Shown here: positions 16,735 through 25,663 of the stretch, piece by piece | Layout of the letters: each line of letters opens with the position of its first letter | Numbering within the stretch: position 1 is the stretch's first letter | DNA from: CAMLOF01 sp041913045 | Lineage (GTDB): Bacteria; Pseudomonadota; Gammaproteobacteria; Burkholderiales; Burkholderiaceae_C | Reading direction: 5' to 3' | DNA length: 64,000 nt | Assembly: GCA_041913045.1 (NCBI GenBank) | Contig: JAYSGB010000018.1 | Location: forward strand, 1-64,000 | Position numbers and translations under genes: made by a program | Notes under the pieces: model-generated | What the model saw: the letters and a program-made list of their open reading frames with translations, nothing else | Databases searched by the model: none | Told to the model about the DNA's origin: nothing

Positions 16735-18195
16735 ATGACCAGCCAACCCCTGCCCCGCAGTGCCGACAACCACGTCAACCTCATCACCACACCCGTGTCG
16801 GCGTTGGTGAAACGCACTGCGGTTTCACTGCCACCGCACACGACCATCCGGGAAGCGGCGCAGACCATGCGCGACGAACGGGTGTCGTCTGTGCTGATCG
16901 TCCGGGATGGCGTGCTTTTCGGCCTGGTCACAGACCGTGACCTGCGCAACCGGGTGGTGGCGGCTGGGCTGGACACCTCCCGCCCGATCATGGAGATCGC
17001 CACGCTCGCTCCCATGACGATCAACCTGAACAGCCACGCGTTCGACGCGCTGCTGATGATGGCTCGCCACAACATCCATCACGTTCCAGTGATGAACGGT
17101 CAGCAGGTGGCGGGCATGATCACCAGTACCGACCTGACCGAGCAACAGAGCAATTCGGCGGTGTACCTGGCTGGCGCCATTTACAAGCAGACCAGCGTGG
17201 AAGGGCTGGTGGAGACGAGCCAGCGCATCAAGCAACTGCAGCAGAACCTGGCTGCCGCCGAAGCCAGCGCCTACAGCACTGGGCACATTGTCTCGGCCAT
17301 CACCGACGCGCTGACCTCGCGCCTGCTGCAGTTGGGGGAGTTGCGCCTGGGTCCGCCGCCCGTGGAATACGCCTGGGTGGCTGCAGGCTCCCAGGGCCGC
17401 AACGAGCAGACGGCCAAATCCGACCAGGACAACTGCATGGTCTTGGACGACGCCTACGACGAGCATCTGCATGGCGAATACTTCAGCGAACTGGCCCGTT
17501 TTGTGTGCGATGGACTGAACGCCTGTGGCTATGTGTACTGCCCTGGCGAGATGATGGCGATGACCGATCAGTGGCGCCAGCCGCTACGACAGTGGCAGCA
17601 ATACTTCCGCGGCTGGATTGAACAGCCCGACCCCAAGGCGCTGATGCTGACCTGCGTGTTCTTTGACCAGCGCCTCGTTTACGGCAAACGCGAACTGCTG
17701 GACACGCTCCGCAAAGATGTGCTGACCCGCAGCAGGGAGCAAAGCATCTTTCTGGCATTCATGGTCGGCAACGCACTCACGCACCAGCCACCCTTGAACT
17801 GGCTGGGCAACCTGTCGTTGATCAAGAGCGGCGAGAACGAGGGCACCATCGATCTGAAGCACACAGGCATAGTCCCAATCGTGGACCTGGCCCGCGTTTA
17901 CGCTTTGGCAGGCGGCTCACCTGCGGTTAACACCCGGGAACGGCTGGAGAACGCAGCTGCAAGTGGAGAGATCACCGAGCAGCGTGTGCGCGATCTGCTG
18001 GACGCACTGGAGTACCTCAGCACGCTGCGCCTACAGCACCAGGCACGACGCATGTCCGAAGGGCATGCCGCCGATAACTTCTTGCGACCTGACGAGCTGT
18101 CAAACCTGGAGCGCGGGCACCTGCGTGACGCTTTCGGCATTGTGAAAAGCCTGCAAGGCGTATTGGAAAACCGCTACCAAGCAGGTCGTTTCTAG
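16735..18195 (+). CDS. CBS-pair and DUF294 putative nucleotidyltransferase
   Basis: 486 residues. Two CBS domains come first (about 15-75 and 80-140; VLIVRDGVLFGLVTDRDL and HHVPVMNGQQVAGMITSTDL), then a DUF294 nucleotidyltransferase domain with intact motif GSQGRNEQTAKSDQDN (Gly218-Ser219, Asp230, Asp232), then a helical DUF294 C-terminal domain. The cyclic-nucleotide domain found in many relatives is absent. CBS pairs bind adenosyl nucleotides; the target is unknown. The gene converges on the exonuclease fusion and their stop codons share four bases. In Pseudomonas similar genes sit beside an exonuclease and a sodium:solute symporter. Start could also be ATG 16702; neither has a strong ribosome binding site. 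Confidence 0.88.
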   Translation: MTSQPLPRSADNHVNLITTPVSALVKRTAVSLPPHTTIREAAQTMRDERVSSVLIVRDGVLFGLVTDRDLRNRVVAAGLDTSRPIMEIATLAPMTINLNSHAFDALLMMARHNIHHVPVMNGQQVAGMITSTDLTEQQSNSAVYLAGAIYKQTSVEGLVETSQRIKQLQQNLAAAEASAYSTGHIVSAITDALTSRLLQLGELRLGPPPVEYAWVAAGSQGRNEQTAKSDQDNCMVLDDAYDEHLHGEYFSELARFVCDGLNACGYVYCPGEMMAMTDQWRQPLRQWQQYFRGWIEQPDPKALMLTCVFFDQRLVYGKRELLDTLRKDVLTRSREQSIFLAFMVGNALTHQPPLNWLGNLSLIKSGENEGTIDLKHTGIVPIVDLARVYALAGGSPAVNTRERLENAAASGEITEQRVRDLLDALEYLSTLRLQHQARRMSEGHAADNFLRPDELSNLERGHLRDAFGIVKSLQGVLENRYQAGRF

Positions 18196-20387
18196 TACTT
18201 CAGACGAGCGTAGTACGTACGCTGGGCGGCTTCGCGGGCCTGACCCAGTGTGTGTATGCCCTTTTCCGCCAACAAGGGAATCAGCTTCAGAAACACCTCG
18301 GCGGTCACCATGGCATCACCCATGGCTGTATGCCGCCCGATGACCGTGACGTTGAACCGCTCGGCAATGGCCTCCAACCGGTGAGAGTCCTGACTGGGGT
18401 GGATAAGTGCCGATAGCAGCAGGGTGTCGAGCACGGGCTGGTCGAAACTCAGGCCTGTGGTTTTTTCCTTGAGTTGCAAGAAGCGCATGTCGAACGCAGC
18501 GTTGTGCGCCACCAGCACCGTGTCGTGCGCAAAAGCGTGGAATGCGGGAAGCACTTCCAGAATGTCGGGTTGACCCTGCACCATGTCCGGCGTGATGCCA
18601 TGGATGGGAATGGACTCTGGCGGAATGCTGCGGCGTGGGTTGACGAGCTGCTCGAAGCTCTCTTGCCGCAGCAGCTTGCCGTTGACGATGCGCGTGGCAC
18701 CGATCTGGATGATCTCGTCGCCCTGCGACGGGTTGAGGCCGGTGGTTTCCGTATCGAACACGGTGTAGGCCAGATCGGTCAGGGGCACGTCCTCCAGAGC
18801 CTGGCTGCGCGCGGAGGTGCGAAACAGGTCGAAGTCGTAGTATTCGGGGCGGCTTTCGGTTCGCACGAATGTGGCCACGTCGAGTTGCTCTTGGGGTTGC
18901 GCAGTGGGCAGCAGGAAGCGGAAGTAAGCCCGGTGACTGGCACGGTGCCGCTCGAACCAGAACGCGCCGCCATGGCGCTCAACCACGTCCCGAACGGTCA
19001 GCGAAGACGCGTCTGCCCCGGCCCGCATGGCGTCCATTTCCCAGCTCATCACGGTCTCGGTACTGATGGCCTGGCCTGACCACACCAGATCGAGTTCTGC
19101 GCGTTGCGACGCCTGGGTGGCTGGCTGCAGACGCAAGGACACGTACCTGACGTCAAACTCGTCCTTCAACCTTGCGCTCAGGTACACCAGCGCCTGCATC
19201 ACGGAAAAGCTCTCCACCCGCAGCCACAAGGCACCGTCGGCATCAACGTCCTTCACGGGCACGCCGACAACTTCCTCAATGCGCCTGCTCACGGCAGACA
19301 GCAGGTCTGCGCCGAGCATGTCTTCCAGCGGCCACCGTGTCTTGATGCCACTGGCCGCGCGGTTGGACAGGTCCTGCACGCGAGCGCTCATGGCGCGCAC
19401 TTCGTCACGCACGACATTGAGGAAACGCTCTCGCATGGGAGCATCAAGGTCGGGGTAGTCAAGCATTTCAACTGCCGCCTGGATGTTGGCCAGCGTTGCA
19501 CGGCTGCCTTCGGTAAGGCCCAGGAGCAACTGGTCACGTTCGGCTTCTTCTTCGTACTCGCGGGTGATGTTGTCCAGCATAAGCACGTAGCCTGCCAGGG
19601 CCAAGGGGGAATCTGCGTCGTCTTGCTCGTGCACCTGGCGAACTGGCGCCATCTGCACACGCAGGAGCTGCCCCGCCCGCGTTGTGGTGACGAACTGCGC
19701 CGAGGGGCTGGCCACGCCACGGCGCATGCGCTGCTGCACGCTTTCGAGCGCATGGGCGACGAGCTTCCGATCAAAGACCGCGTAGATCGAGCGCCCCAAC
19801 CCGATAAGCTCAGCGCCGTCGGCCAGACGCGGCGCGTTGGACAGCGCCCGAAACTGCACCCTGGCACGGTTGTTGTAGAGCAGGACGCGGCCGTCGAGGT
19901 TGCAGACGACGACGCTTTGCGTCAGCTCGGACATGAGTGCCGCCAGACGGGATTTTTCCTGCTCGATGTCTTTCGCGGCCTCACGGACCTTGGCGTCCAT
20001 CTCGGCGCGCAAACCCTCGCGTTGGGCCACGAGCTGGTTGATGAGTTCAACGGTGGCACGGGTCTCGCGGTTGCCTGCGGGTTCCAGTTGGCGAACCACG
20101 CCGGTGCGCAGCAACACCTGAACATGCTCCACCAACTGCGCAGCAGGCACCACCCAATAACGGAACCACATTTGCAGCGCCCAGGCAAACAGACCTACGC
20201 CCCCCATCCACGCAAGCACCAGCAGCGGCCAGCGCTCGGCCAGCATGGAACTGAACGTCGCAGATGACTCGCCTTCAAGCGTGCTCGACAGCAGCCAAAG
20301 GGTTGCCACGAGCCACACAGCCAGCCCAAGGCCACTGGCGAGCAGCAATCCCCAGACGCGCCTGTCGGGACGGCGCGCGCGGCTCAC
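18192..20387 (-). CDS. Degenerate sensor kinase fused to DEDDh 3'-5' exonuclease
   Basis: 731 residues. Two membrane helices (about 14-34 and 54-74), a HAMP-like/coiled region (75-150), a PAS-like region (150-250, VCNLDGRVLLYNNRARVQF), a DHp-like helix pair (285-345) and an ATPase-like domain (385-495, VVERHGGAFWFERH). The phosphoacceptor His is missing (LTEGSRATLANIQAA) and the N-box Asn is lost, so it is probably a pseudokinase. Residues 540-731 are a DnaQ-like nuclease with all DEDDh residues: Asp545 and Glu547 (FDTETTGL), Asp633 (HNAAFDMRFL), His686 and Asp691 (RHTAMGDA). GTG start overlaps the receiver stop (GTGA). The nuclease would face the cytoplasm. Confidence 0.9.
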   Translation of the reverse strand: MSRARRPDRRVWGLLLASGLGLAVWLVATLWLLSSTLEGESSATFSSMLAERWPLLVLAWMGGVGLFAWALQMWFRYWVVPAAQLVEHVQVLLRTGVVRQLEPAGNRETRATVELINQLVAQREGLRAEMDAKVREAAKDIEQEKSRLAALMSELTQSVVVCNLDGRVLLYNNRARVQFRALSNAPRLADGAELIGLGRSIYAVFDRKLVAHALESVQQRMRRGVASPSAQFVTTTRAGQLLRVQMAPVRQVHEQDDADSPLALAGYVLMLDNITREYEEEAERDQLLLGLTEGSRATLANIQAAVEMLDYPDLDAPMRERFLNVVRDEVRAMSARVQDLSNRAASGIKTRWPLEDMLGADLLSAVSRRIEEVVGVPVKDVDADGALWLRVESFSVMQALVYLSARLKDEFDVRYVSLRLQPATQASQRAELDLVWSGQAISTETVMSWEMDAMRAGADASSLTVRDVVERHGGAFWFERHRASHRAYFRFLLPTAQPQEQLDVATFVRTESRPEYYDFDLFRTSARSQALEDVPLTDLAYTVFDTETTGLNPSQGDEIIQIGATRIVNGKLLRQESFEQLVNPRRSIPPESIPIHGITPDMVQGQPDILEVLPAFHAFAHDTVLVAHNAAFDMRFLQLKEKTTGLSFDQPVLDTLLLSALIHPSQDSHRLEAIAERFNVTVIGRHTAMGDAMVTAEVFLKLIPLLAEKGIHTLGQAREAAQRTYYARLKY

Positions 20388-20758
20388 GCGCCAGCCCCCA
20401 GCATCTCGCGCACCTTATCCAGCAGTTCCTTGGTAGAAAAAGGCTTGGTCATGTAGGCGTCGGCCCCCAGTGCCATGCCCTTGGCCACGTCGGTGTCGCG
20501 GCCCTTGGCGGTGAGCATCATGATGCGCGTGCCCTGCAAGTCTTCGCGTGCGCGGACTTCCTGGCACACGTCAAAACCGTTCTTGCGCGGCATCATCACG
20601 TCCAGCAGCACCAGTGCCGGGTGGTGTGTCTCGATGGACTCAATCGCTTCCTGTCCGTCCCGGGCGATCTTGACGTCGTAGCCCTCGCGCGTCATGAGGA
20701 ACTCAAGCGATATGAGGATGTTGGGCTCGTCGTCGGCGATGAGTATGGTGGTTGTCAT
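20384..20758 (-). CDS. Single-domain response regulator (module B)
   Basis: 124-residue stand-alone receiver: ILIADDEPN acidic pocket, phosphoacceptor Asp53 in LVLLDVMMP, LTAKG and the YMTKPFS Lys. ATG 20758 overlaps the kinase stop (ATGA) and GGAG lies about eight bases upstream; its own stop overlaps the GTG of the exonuclease fusion. Nearly the same as the module A receiver, differing mainly in the helix 2 to strand 3 segment (IESIETHHPA) and the ILMLTA/IMMLTA strand. The operon order kinase-receiver-exonuclease suggests that the receiver docks on the kinase-like part of the fusion protein. That is inference. Confidence 0.95.
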   Translation of the reverse strand: MTTTILIADDEPNILISLEFLMTREGYDVKIARDGQEAIESIETHHPALVLLDVMMPRKNGFDVCQEVRAREDLQGTRIMMLTAKGRDTDVAKGMALGADAYMTKPFSTKELLDKVREMLGAGA

Positions 20759-23514
20759 GTCTTTGTCTCCTGCTGCGGGGGCGTGCCAGCGCTGATGCCT
20801 GGCAGCCAGAAGCCAAAGCAGGCACCCTGGCCGGGCACCGAACGCAACCACATGCGCCCCCCGAAATGCTCCACGATCTGGCGGCTGATGGACAAGCCCA
20901 GACCGGAACCCTGTGTGCGGCTCAGGCTGTCGCCACCCTGGCGGAATTTATCGAATATTTGCGGCTGATCCTCCAGCAGCACGCCGGGCCCGTTGTCTTC
21001 CACCTCCACGGCTACGCCGTCCTCGCGGCACTCCACGCTCACAGCCACCCGGCCATGCTCGGCAGGCATAAATTTGGATGCATTGGACAACAGGTTCATC
21101 ATCACTTGCATCAGGCGGTCGGCATCGGCGCGCACCATCACGGGGTTGGGCGGGGCTGTCACCGTGACGCTGGCCCCACGCTCACGCAACATCTCGGCAG
21201 TGGTTTGCACCGACTGCTTGACCAGCGCCACGACGTCGATATCAGCACCTCGCCAGTCGGCATGGCCGGACTCGATTCTGGCCATGTCAAGCACCTGGTT
21301 GATGAGCCGTGTCAACCGCTCCGACTCCGAGACGATGATGCCCAGAAAACGCTGCCGCTGAGCAGCCTGAATGTTTTCATCATCCGCCATGAGTTCGGCT
21401 AGCGCTCTGATCGATGTCAAAGGTGTCCGCAATTCGTGCGTCACGGATGACATGAAGTCATCCTTCAGCCGGTCCAGGCTCTGAAGCTGCTCATTGGCGG
21501 CCTGCAAACGCTGGGTCGCCTGCTCAAGCGAGCGGGATTTTTCCTCCAGTTCGTTCGAGTGCAGGCGCAGGCGGTTTGCCTCGTCGAGGATGCGCATCAC
21601 GTCACTCTCGTTGAGCGGCTCCTCCTTGACCACCGAGGCCACCATCACACGCGCGGACGCGCTGCCGATTGCACCGGCAAGTTGAGTCTCGACAAACTGC
21701 ACGAGCCCCGGGCTGCCCGGCAACTCATCCACCGACGCGACGCCCTGCGACTGCGCGTACGACTGGAAGAGTTGTTGCGCGCGCTCCATGCCCAGGAAGC
21801 GCCCAGCCAGTGGCAGCAGCGCTGCCACACTGGCCTGCCCGCGCCAGAACACCGGGTGCTTGGCGTTGGAATGCTCGCTGCGGTCGAATGCGTCAACGAA
21901 CAGCAAGGCCTGGCTGGTCTCACGGGCCGACGGCGCACGCCAGACCGACACGGCCACATAAGCCCCTGCGTTGAGCATCATGCTCCAGAACAGCGAATGG
22001 GTGAGGTTGTCCATCCCCTCGAGTCCGAACAGCTGCTCAGGCTTCAACAAGGCAATGCCCCAAGGCCCATGCTCCAGAAACCCAGAAGGCAGCCAGCCAG
22101 ACTTGGCCAGGGATGGCAGCATCAACGTATAAGCCCACACCGCAAAGCCCAGCAACAGACCGCTGATGGCCCCCTGGCGCGTGCCGCCTTTCCAGTACAT
22201 GCCCGCCAGAAGCGACGGTGCGAATTGCGCCACCGCAGCAAAGCTGATGAGGCCGATGCTGACCAGCGCATAAGCTTCACCTGCGAGGTGGTAGTACAGA
22301 TACCCCAGCAACATGATGCCCAGGATGGCCAGGCGGCGCACCGTGAGGAGGAGCCTGGTCAGGTCTCCTTTCTGGGCATGCATCCACCGGGGACTGCGAA
22401 GCAGCACCGGCATGACCAAGTCGTTGCAGACCATGGTGGACACCGCAATGGTTTCCACGATGACCATGCCGGTTGCGGCAGACAACCCACCAACGAAGGC
22501 GAGCAGCGCCAGGGTGCCCTGATCGTGGGCCAGAGGCAAGGACAGCACAAAGGTCTCTGGGTCGATTGTTCCTTGCCCGAACGTGAGCAGCCCGCCCAGA
22601 GCAATCGGCAGCACAAACAGGTTGATGAGCAGCAGGTACAACGGGAACACCCAAGCGGCACGCTTGAGATGGCGTTCGTCCACGTTTTCAACGACCATCA
22701 CCTGAAACTGACGCGGCAGGAGGATGACCGACAACATGGCCAGGACAGTCAGACCGAACCACTGCCCGTAAGCAAAGACCCCACCCTGCCCCAGGGACAG
22801 CAGCCGCTCCAGTTCCGGCACAGCGCGGGCGCGGCTGAATATGTCGCCCACACCGTCAAACATGCCATAGGCAACGAACAGACCTACCGCCAGGAAGGCC
22901 AGCAATTTGACGAGCGACTCGAATGCAATAGCCACCACCATGCCTTCATGCCGTTCGCCACTGTCAAGGTGGCGCACGCCGAATACCATGGTGAACCCCG
23001 CCAGTGCCAGTGCGAGGTAGAAGGTGCTCTCCTGCCACCAGGCTCGCGCTTCCGCCAGGGGCTGCCCCAGCGGCTGGGTCATCACTGCATACCCGACCGA
23101 TATACCTTTGAGCTGCAAAGCGATGTAGGGCACGATGCCTACCACCGTGATGAGCGTGACCGCACCAGCGAGCACCGGGCTCTTGCCATAACGGCTGGAA
23201 ATCAAGTCGGCGATAGAGGTGATGCGGTACGTCTTGGCGATTCGGACCATCTTGCGCACCACGACCCACGCCAGGACCATGGCCAGCATGGGCCCAAGGT
23301 AGATGGGCAGGAACCACAAGCCAGAACTGGCAGCCCGCCCTACGCTGCCGAAGTAAGTCCAGGCTGTGCAGTAAACCGCAAGAGACAGCGCATAGACCCA
23401 TGCACTGCCAATGACGGAGCGCCCCTGCGCGGCGCGCCAGTCGCCCCAATACGCCAATGCGAACAGGAGCGACAGGTATGCAAATGAGACCGCGACGACG
23501 ACAAAGGCAGACAC
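20755..23514 (-). CDS. Symporter-histidine kinase fusion, CrbS/CbrA-like (module B)
   Basis: 919 residues from GTG 23514, which has GAGG five bases upstream and aligns with the N-terminus of its paralogue at 8797-11550; an ATG 45 bases further up is less likely. SSS membrane domain about 1-515 (RSVIGSAWVYALSLAVYCTAWTY, YGKSPVLAG), a coiled linker, HisKA with His693 in VTHELRTPLTSIRALAELM, then HATPase motifs LLSNASKFMP, VEDNGPGV and GSGLGLSISR. No receiver is fused; it is the next gene, overlapping by four bases. A 27-codon small gene with a strong ribosome binding site lies directly upstream. Likely senses an SSS substrate such as a small organic acid. Confidence 0.93.
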   Translation of the reverse strand: MSAFVVVAVSFAYLSLLFALAYWGDWRAAQGRSVIGSAWVYALSLAVYCTAWTYFGSVGRAASSGLWFLPIYLGPMLAMVLAWVVVRKMVRIAKTYRITSIADLISSRYGKSPVLAGAVTLITVVGIVPYIALQLKGISVGYAVMTQPLGQPLAEARAWWQESTFYLALALAGFTMVFGVRHLDSGERHEGMVVAIAFESLVKLLAFLAVGLFVAYGMFDGVGDIFSRARAVPELERLLSLGQGGVFAYGQWFGLTVLAMLSVILLPRQFQVMVVENVDERHLKRAAWVFPLYLLLINLFVLPIALGGLLTFGQGTIDPETFVLSLPLAHDQGTLALLAFVGGLSAATGMVIVETIAVSTMVCNDLVMPVLLRSPRWMHAQKGDLTRLLLTVRRLAILGIMLLGYLYYHLAGEAYALVSIGLISFAAVAQFAPSLLAGMYWKGGTRQGAISGLLLGFAVWAYTLMLPSLAKSGWLPSGFLEHGPWGIALLKPEQLFGLEGMDNLTHSLFWSMMLNAGAYVAVSVWRAPSARETSQALLFVDAFDRSEHSNAKHPVFWRGQASVAALLPLAGRFLGMERAQQLFQSYAQSQGVASVDELPGSPGLVQFVETQLAGAIGSASARVMVASVVKEEPLNESDVMRILDEANRLRLHSNELEEKSRSLEQATQRLQAANEQLQSLDRLKDDFMSSVTHELRTPLTSIRALAELMADDENIQAAQRQRFLGIIVSESERLTRLINQVLDMARIESGHADWRGADIDVVALVKQSVQTTAEMLRERGASVTVTAPPNPVMVRADADRLMQVMMNLLSNASKFMPAEHGRVAVSVECREDGVAVEVEDNGPGVLLEDQPQIFDKFRQGGDSLSRTQGSGLGLSISRQIVEHFGGRMWLRSVPGQGACFGFWLPGISAGTPPQQETKT

Positions 23515-23521
23515 CGCAACC

Positions 23522-23605
23522 TCACTCGGGTAGCTGGTGATTTGGCAACACCCGACCATCGGGCAACGCTACCTGCGGGAGTTGTAATGCCAGCATCTGC
23601 TTCAT
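23522..23605 (-). CDS. Candidate 27-residue small protein or leader peptide before kinase B
   Basis: ATG 23605 has AGGAGG five bases upstream (in ACGAGGAGGCATCC), the best ribosome binding site in this part of the window. It opens a 27-codon frame starting MKQMLALQLP and ending NHQLPE, and the TGA stop lies seven bases before the GTG of the symporter-kinase. The peptide has no membrane helix and holds three prolines. It may be a coupling leader, a regulatory peptide or a small functional protein. No similar frame was seen before kinase A. I do not recognise it in any family. Confidence 0.6.
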   Translation of the reverse strand: MKQMLALQLPQVALPDGRVLPNHQLPE

Positions 23606-23710
23606 GGATGCCTCCTCGTGATACCGGCCACAGGAGCCAGTTGTTTTTGTTCCCATTTTGCCGCGCTTGAGCTTACCCCGCACTTACCGTAAATGCATGT
23701 GTGCACCATA

Positions 23711-23741
23711 AAGAAAAACCCCACCGGCAAGGCCGGTGGGG
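23711..23741 (-). terminator. Intrinsic terminator after symporter B
   Basis: Minus-strand stem CCCCACCGGC/GCCGGTGGGG with a three-base loop is followed by TTTTTCTTTA. It lies 42 bases after the symporter stop; a second smaller stem (GCCGGTCTG/CAGACCGG) lies between. It cuts the symporter operon from the kinase operon, so the 100 bases at 23610-23710 should hold the kinase promoter. Confidence 0.9.
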
Positions 23742-23783
23742 CTGTTCATGGTGCCGGTCTGTCAACAGACCGGGCAAGACTCA

Positions 23784-25643
23784 TCAGTGAGCCACGGCGC
23801 CACCCGCACCCCTGGGAGTGCGAACGGAGTCCACCAGCTCAGCGATGTGGCCAGGAACCGGCGCGGTCATCTTGCTGACGATGTAGGCCACGGCGAAGTT
23901 CACGATCGCACCCACGGTACCGAAGGCTTCGGGGGTGATGGTGAAGAAGCTGTTCGCGCCACCGATCAGATCGGTGAACTCGGTTCCCTTGATGAAGAAG
24001 ATGCCCTTGTGTGCGAACACGTAGAACAGTGTCACAAACAGGCCAGCCAACATACCCAGGGAAGCGCCCTTGTCGTTGATGGTCTTGGAGAAGATACCCA
24101 TCATGATGGCGGGGAAGATCGTCGAGGCGGCAATACCGAAGGCCAGCGCCACGGTACCTGCTGCGAAGCTCGGCGGATTCAGACCCAGCCAACCAGAGAT
24201 GACGATGGCCACGGCCATGGCAATCTTGCCTGCCAGCAGTTCACCCTTCTCAGAGATGTTCGGAGCGAACACACCCTTGATCAGGTCGTGAGACACGGCG
24301 GAGGAAATGGCCATCAGCAGACCAGCGGCAGTGGACAGCGCAGCGGCCAGACCACCAGCGGCGACCAGTGCGATCACCCAGTTGGGCAGCTTGGCAATTT
24401 CCGGGTTGGCCAGCACGATGATGTCGGCGTTCACGGTCAGCTCGTTGCCCTTCCAGCCTGCGGCTTCAGCCTTGGGCTTCACGGCTTCGCTCTTGTCGTT
24501 GTAGTGCTGGATGCGGCCGTCGCCGTTCTTGTCCTCGAACTTCAGCAGACCGGTTTTTTCCCAGCGCTTCATCCACTCGGGGCGCTCGTCGTACTTCAGG
24601 CTGGACTCAGGCGCGAACAGCACGTCTTTGTTGGCCTGGTTGGCCTTCACGACGTCGGCCTTCACCACCATCTGGCCAGTGGCGTCGGAGCCCAGACCCA
24701 CAGCAGTGTTGACGGTGCCGAACAGGTTCAGGCGAGCCATGGCGCCAACGGCGGGAGCCGTGGTGTACAGCAGCGCGATGAAGATCAGCGCCCAGCCAGC
24801 GGAGTAGCGGGCGTCGGAGACCTTGGGCACGGTGAAGAAGCGAACGATCACGTGCGGCAGACCGGCGGTACCGATCATCAGCGACACGGTATAGAAGAAC
24901 ATGTTCAGCGTGGAGCCGGCAGAGGTCGTGGTGTATTGACCAAAGCCGAGGTCAGTCACCACTTGGTCCAGCTTGGCCAGCAAGGACACATCGGTACCAG
25001 CCAGATCAGCACCCAGGCCCAGCTGGGGCAGGAACACGCCAGTCAGGTTCAAGGAGATGAAGATGGCGGGAATGATGTAGGCCAGGATCAGCACGATGTA
25101 CTGGGCCACCTGGGTGTAGGTGATGCCCTTCATGCCGCCGAACACCGCGTAGAAGAACACGATGGCTTGGCCGATGTAGATACCGGTTTCGCTGCTCACG
25201 CCCAGGAAGCGGGAGAAGGTCACGCCCACGCCAGTCATCTGGCCGATGATGTACGTGGTGGAAGCCACCAGCAAGCAAACCACGGCGACGGTACGCGCGG
25301 TTTGCGAGTAGTAGCGGTCACCCACGAACTGCGGCACGGTGAACTTGCCGAACTTGCGCAGGTACGGAGCCAGCAGGCAGGCGAGCAGCACGTAGCCGCC
25401 AGTCCACCCCATCAGGAACACGGCGCCACCGTAGCCCATGTTGGAGATGAGGCCCGCCATGGAGATGAACGACGCGGCCGACATCCAGTCGGCGGCCGTG
25501 GCCATGCCGTTGGTGATCGGGTGCACGCCGCCACCGGCAACGTAGAACTCGGAGGTGCTACCGGCACGTGCCCAGAAAGCAATGCCGAGGTAGAGGGCGA
25601 ACGTTGCGCCAACCACCACGTAGGTCAGGGTTTGAAGATCCAT
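23784..25643 (-). CDS. Sodium:solute symporter, VC_2705/ActP-like (module B)
   Basis: 619 residues with about 13 membrane helices and the SSS signatures TAADWMSAASFISMAG, MGWTGGYVLLACLLAPYLRKFGKFTVPQFVGDRYYS and GGLAAALSTAAGLLMA. A soluble insertion between membrane segments (about 310-400, FAPESSLKYDERPEWMKRW) ends in an EF-hand-like loop DKNGDGRIQHYN at 371-382; position 12 is Asn, not Glu. Acetate or another short monocarboxylate is the likely cargo by family. It starts 20 bases after the DUF4212 gene and is followed by a terminator. Paralogue of 5482-7554 but without that protein's long helical insertion. Confidence 0.92.
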   Translation of the reverse strand: MDLQTLTYVVVGATFALYLGIAFWARAGSTSEFYVAGGGVHPITNGMATAADWMSAASFISMAGLISNMGYGGAVFLMGWTGGYVLLACLLAPYLRKFGKFTVPQFVGDRYYSQTARTVAVVCLLVASTTYIIGQMTGVGVTFSRFLGVSSETGIYIGQAIVFFYAVFGGMKGITYTQVAQYIVLILAYIIPAIFISLNLTGVFLPQLGLGADLAGTDVSLLAKLDQVVTDLGFGQYTTTSAGSTLNMFFYTVSLMIGTAGLPHVIVRFFTVPKVSDARYSAGWALIFIALLYTTAPAVGAMARLNLFGTVNTAVGLGSDATGQMVVKADVVKANQANKDVLFAPESSLKYDERPEWMKRWEKTGLLKFEDKNGDGRIQHYNDKSEAVKPKAEAAGWKGNELTVNADIIVLANPEIAKLPNWVIALVAAGGLAAALSTAAGLLMAISSAVSHDLIKGVFAPNISEKGELLAGKIAMAVAIVISGWLGLNPPSFAAGTVALAFGIAASTIFPAIMMGIFSKTINDKGASLGMLAGLFVTLFYVFAHKGIFFIKGTEFTDLIGGANSFFTITPEAFGTVGAIVNFAVAYIVSKMTAPVPGHIAELVDSVRTPRGAGGAVAH

Positions 25644-25663
25644 TTGTTTGGTCCTTTATGGGC

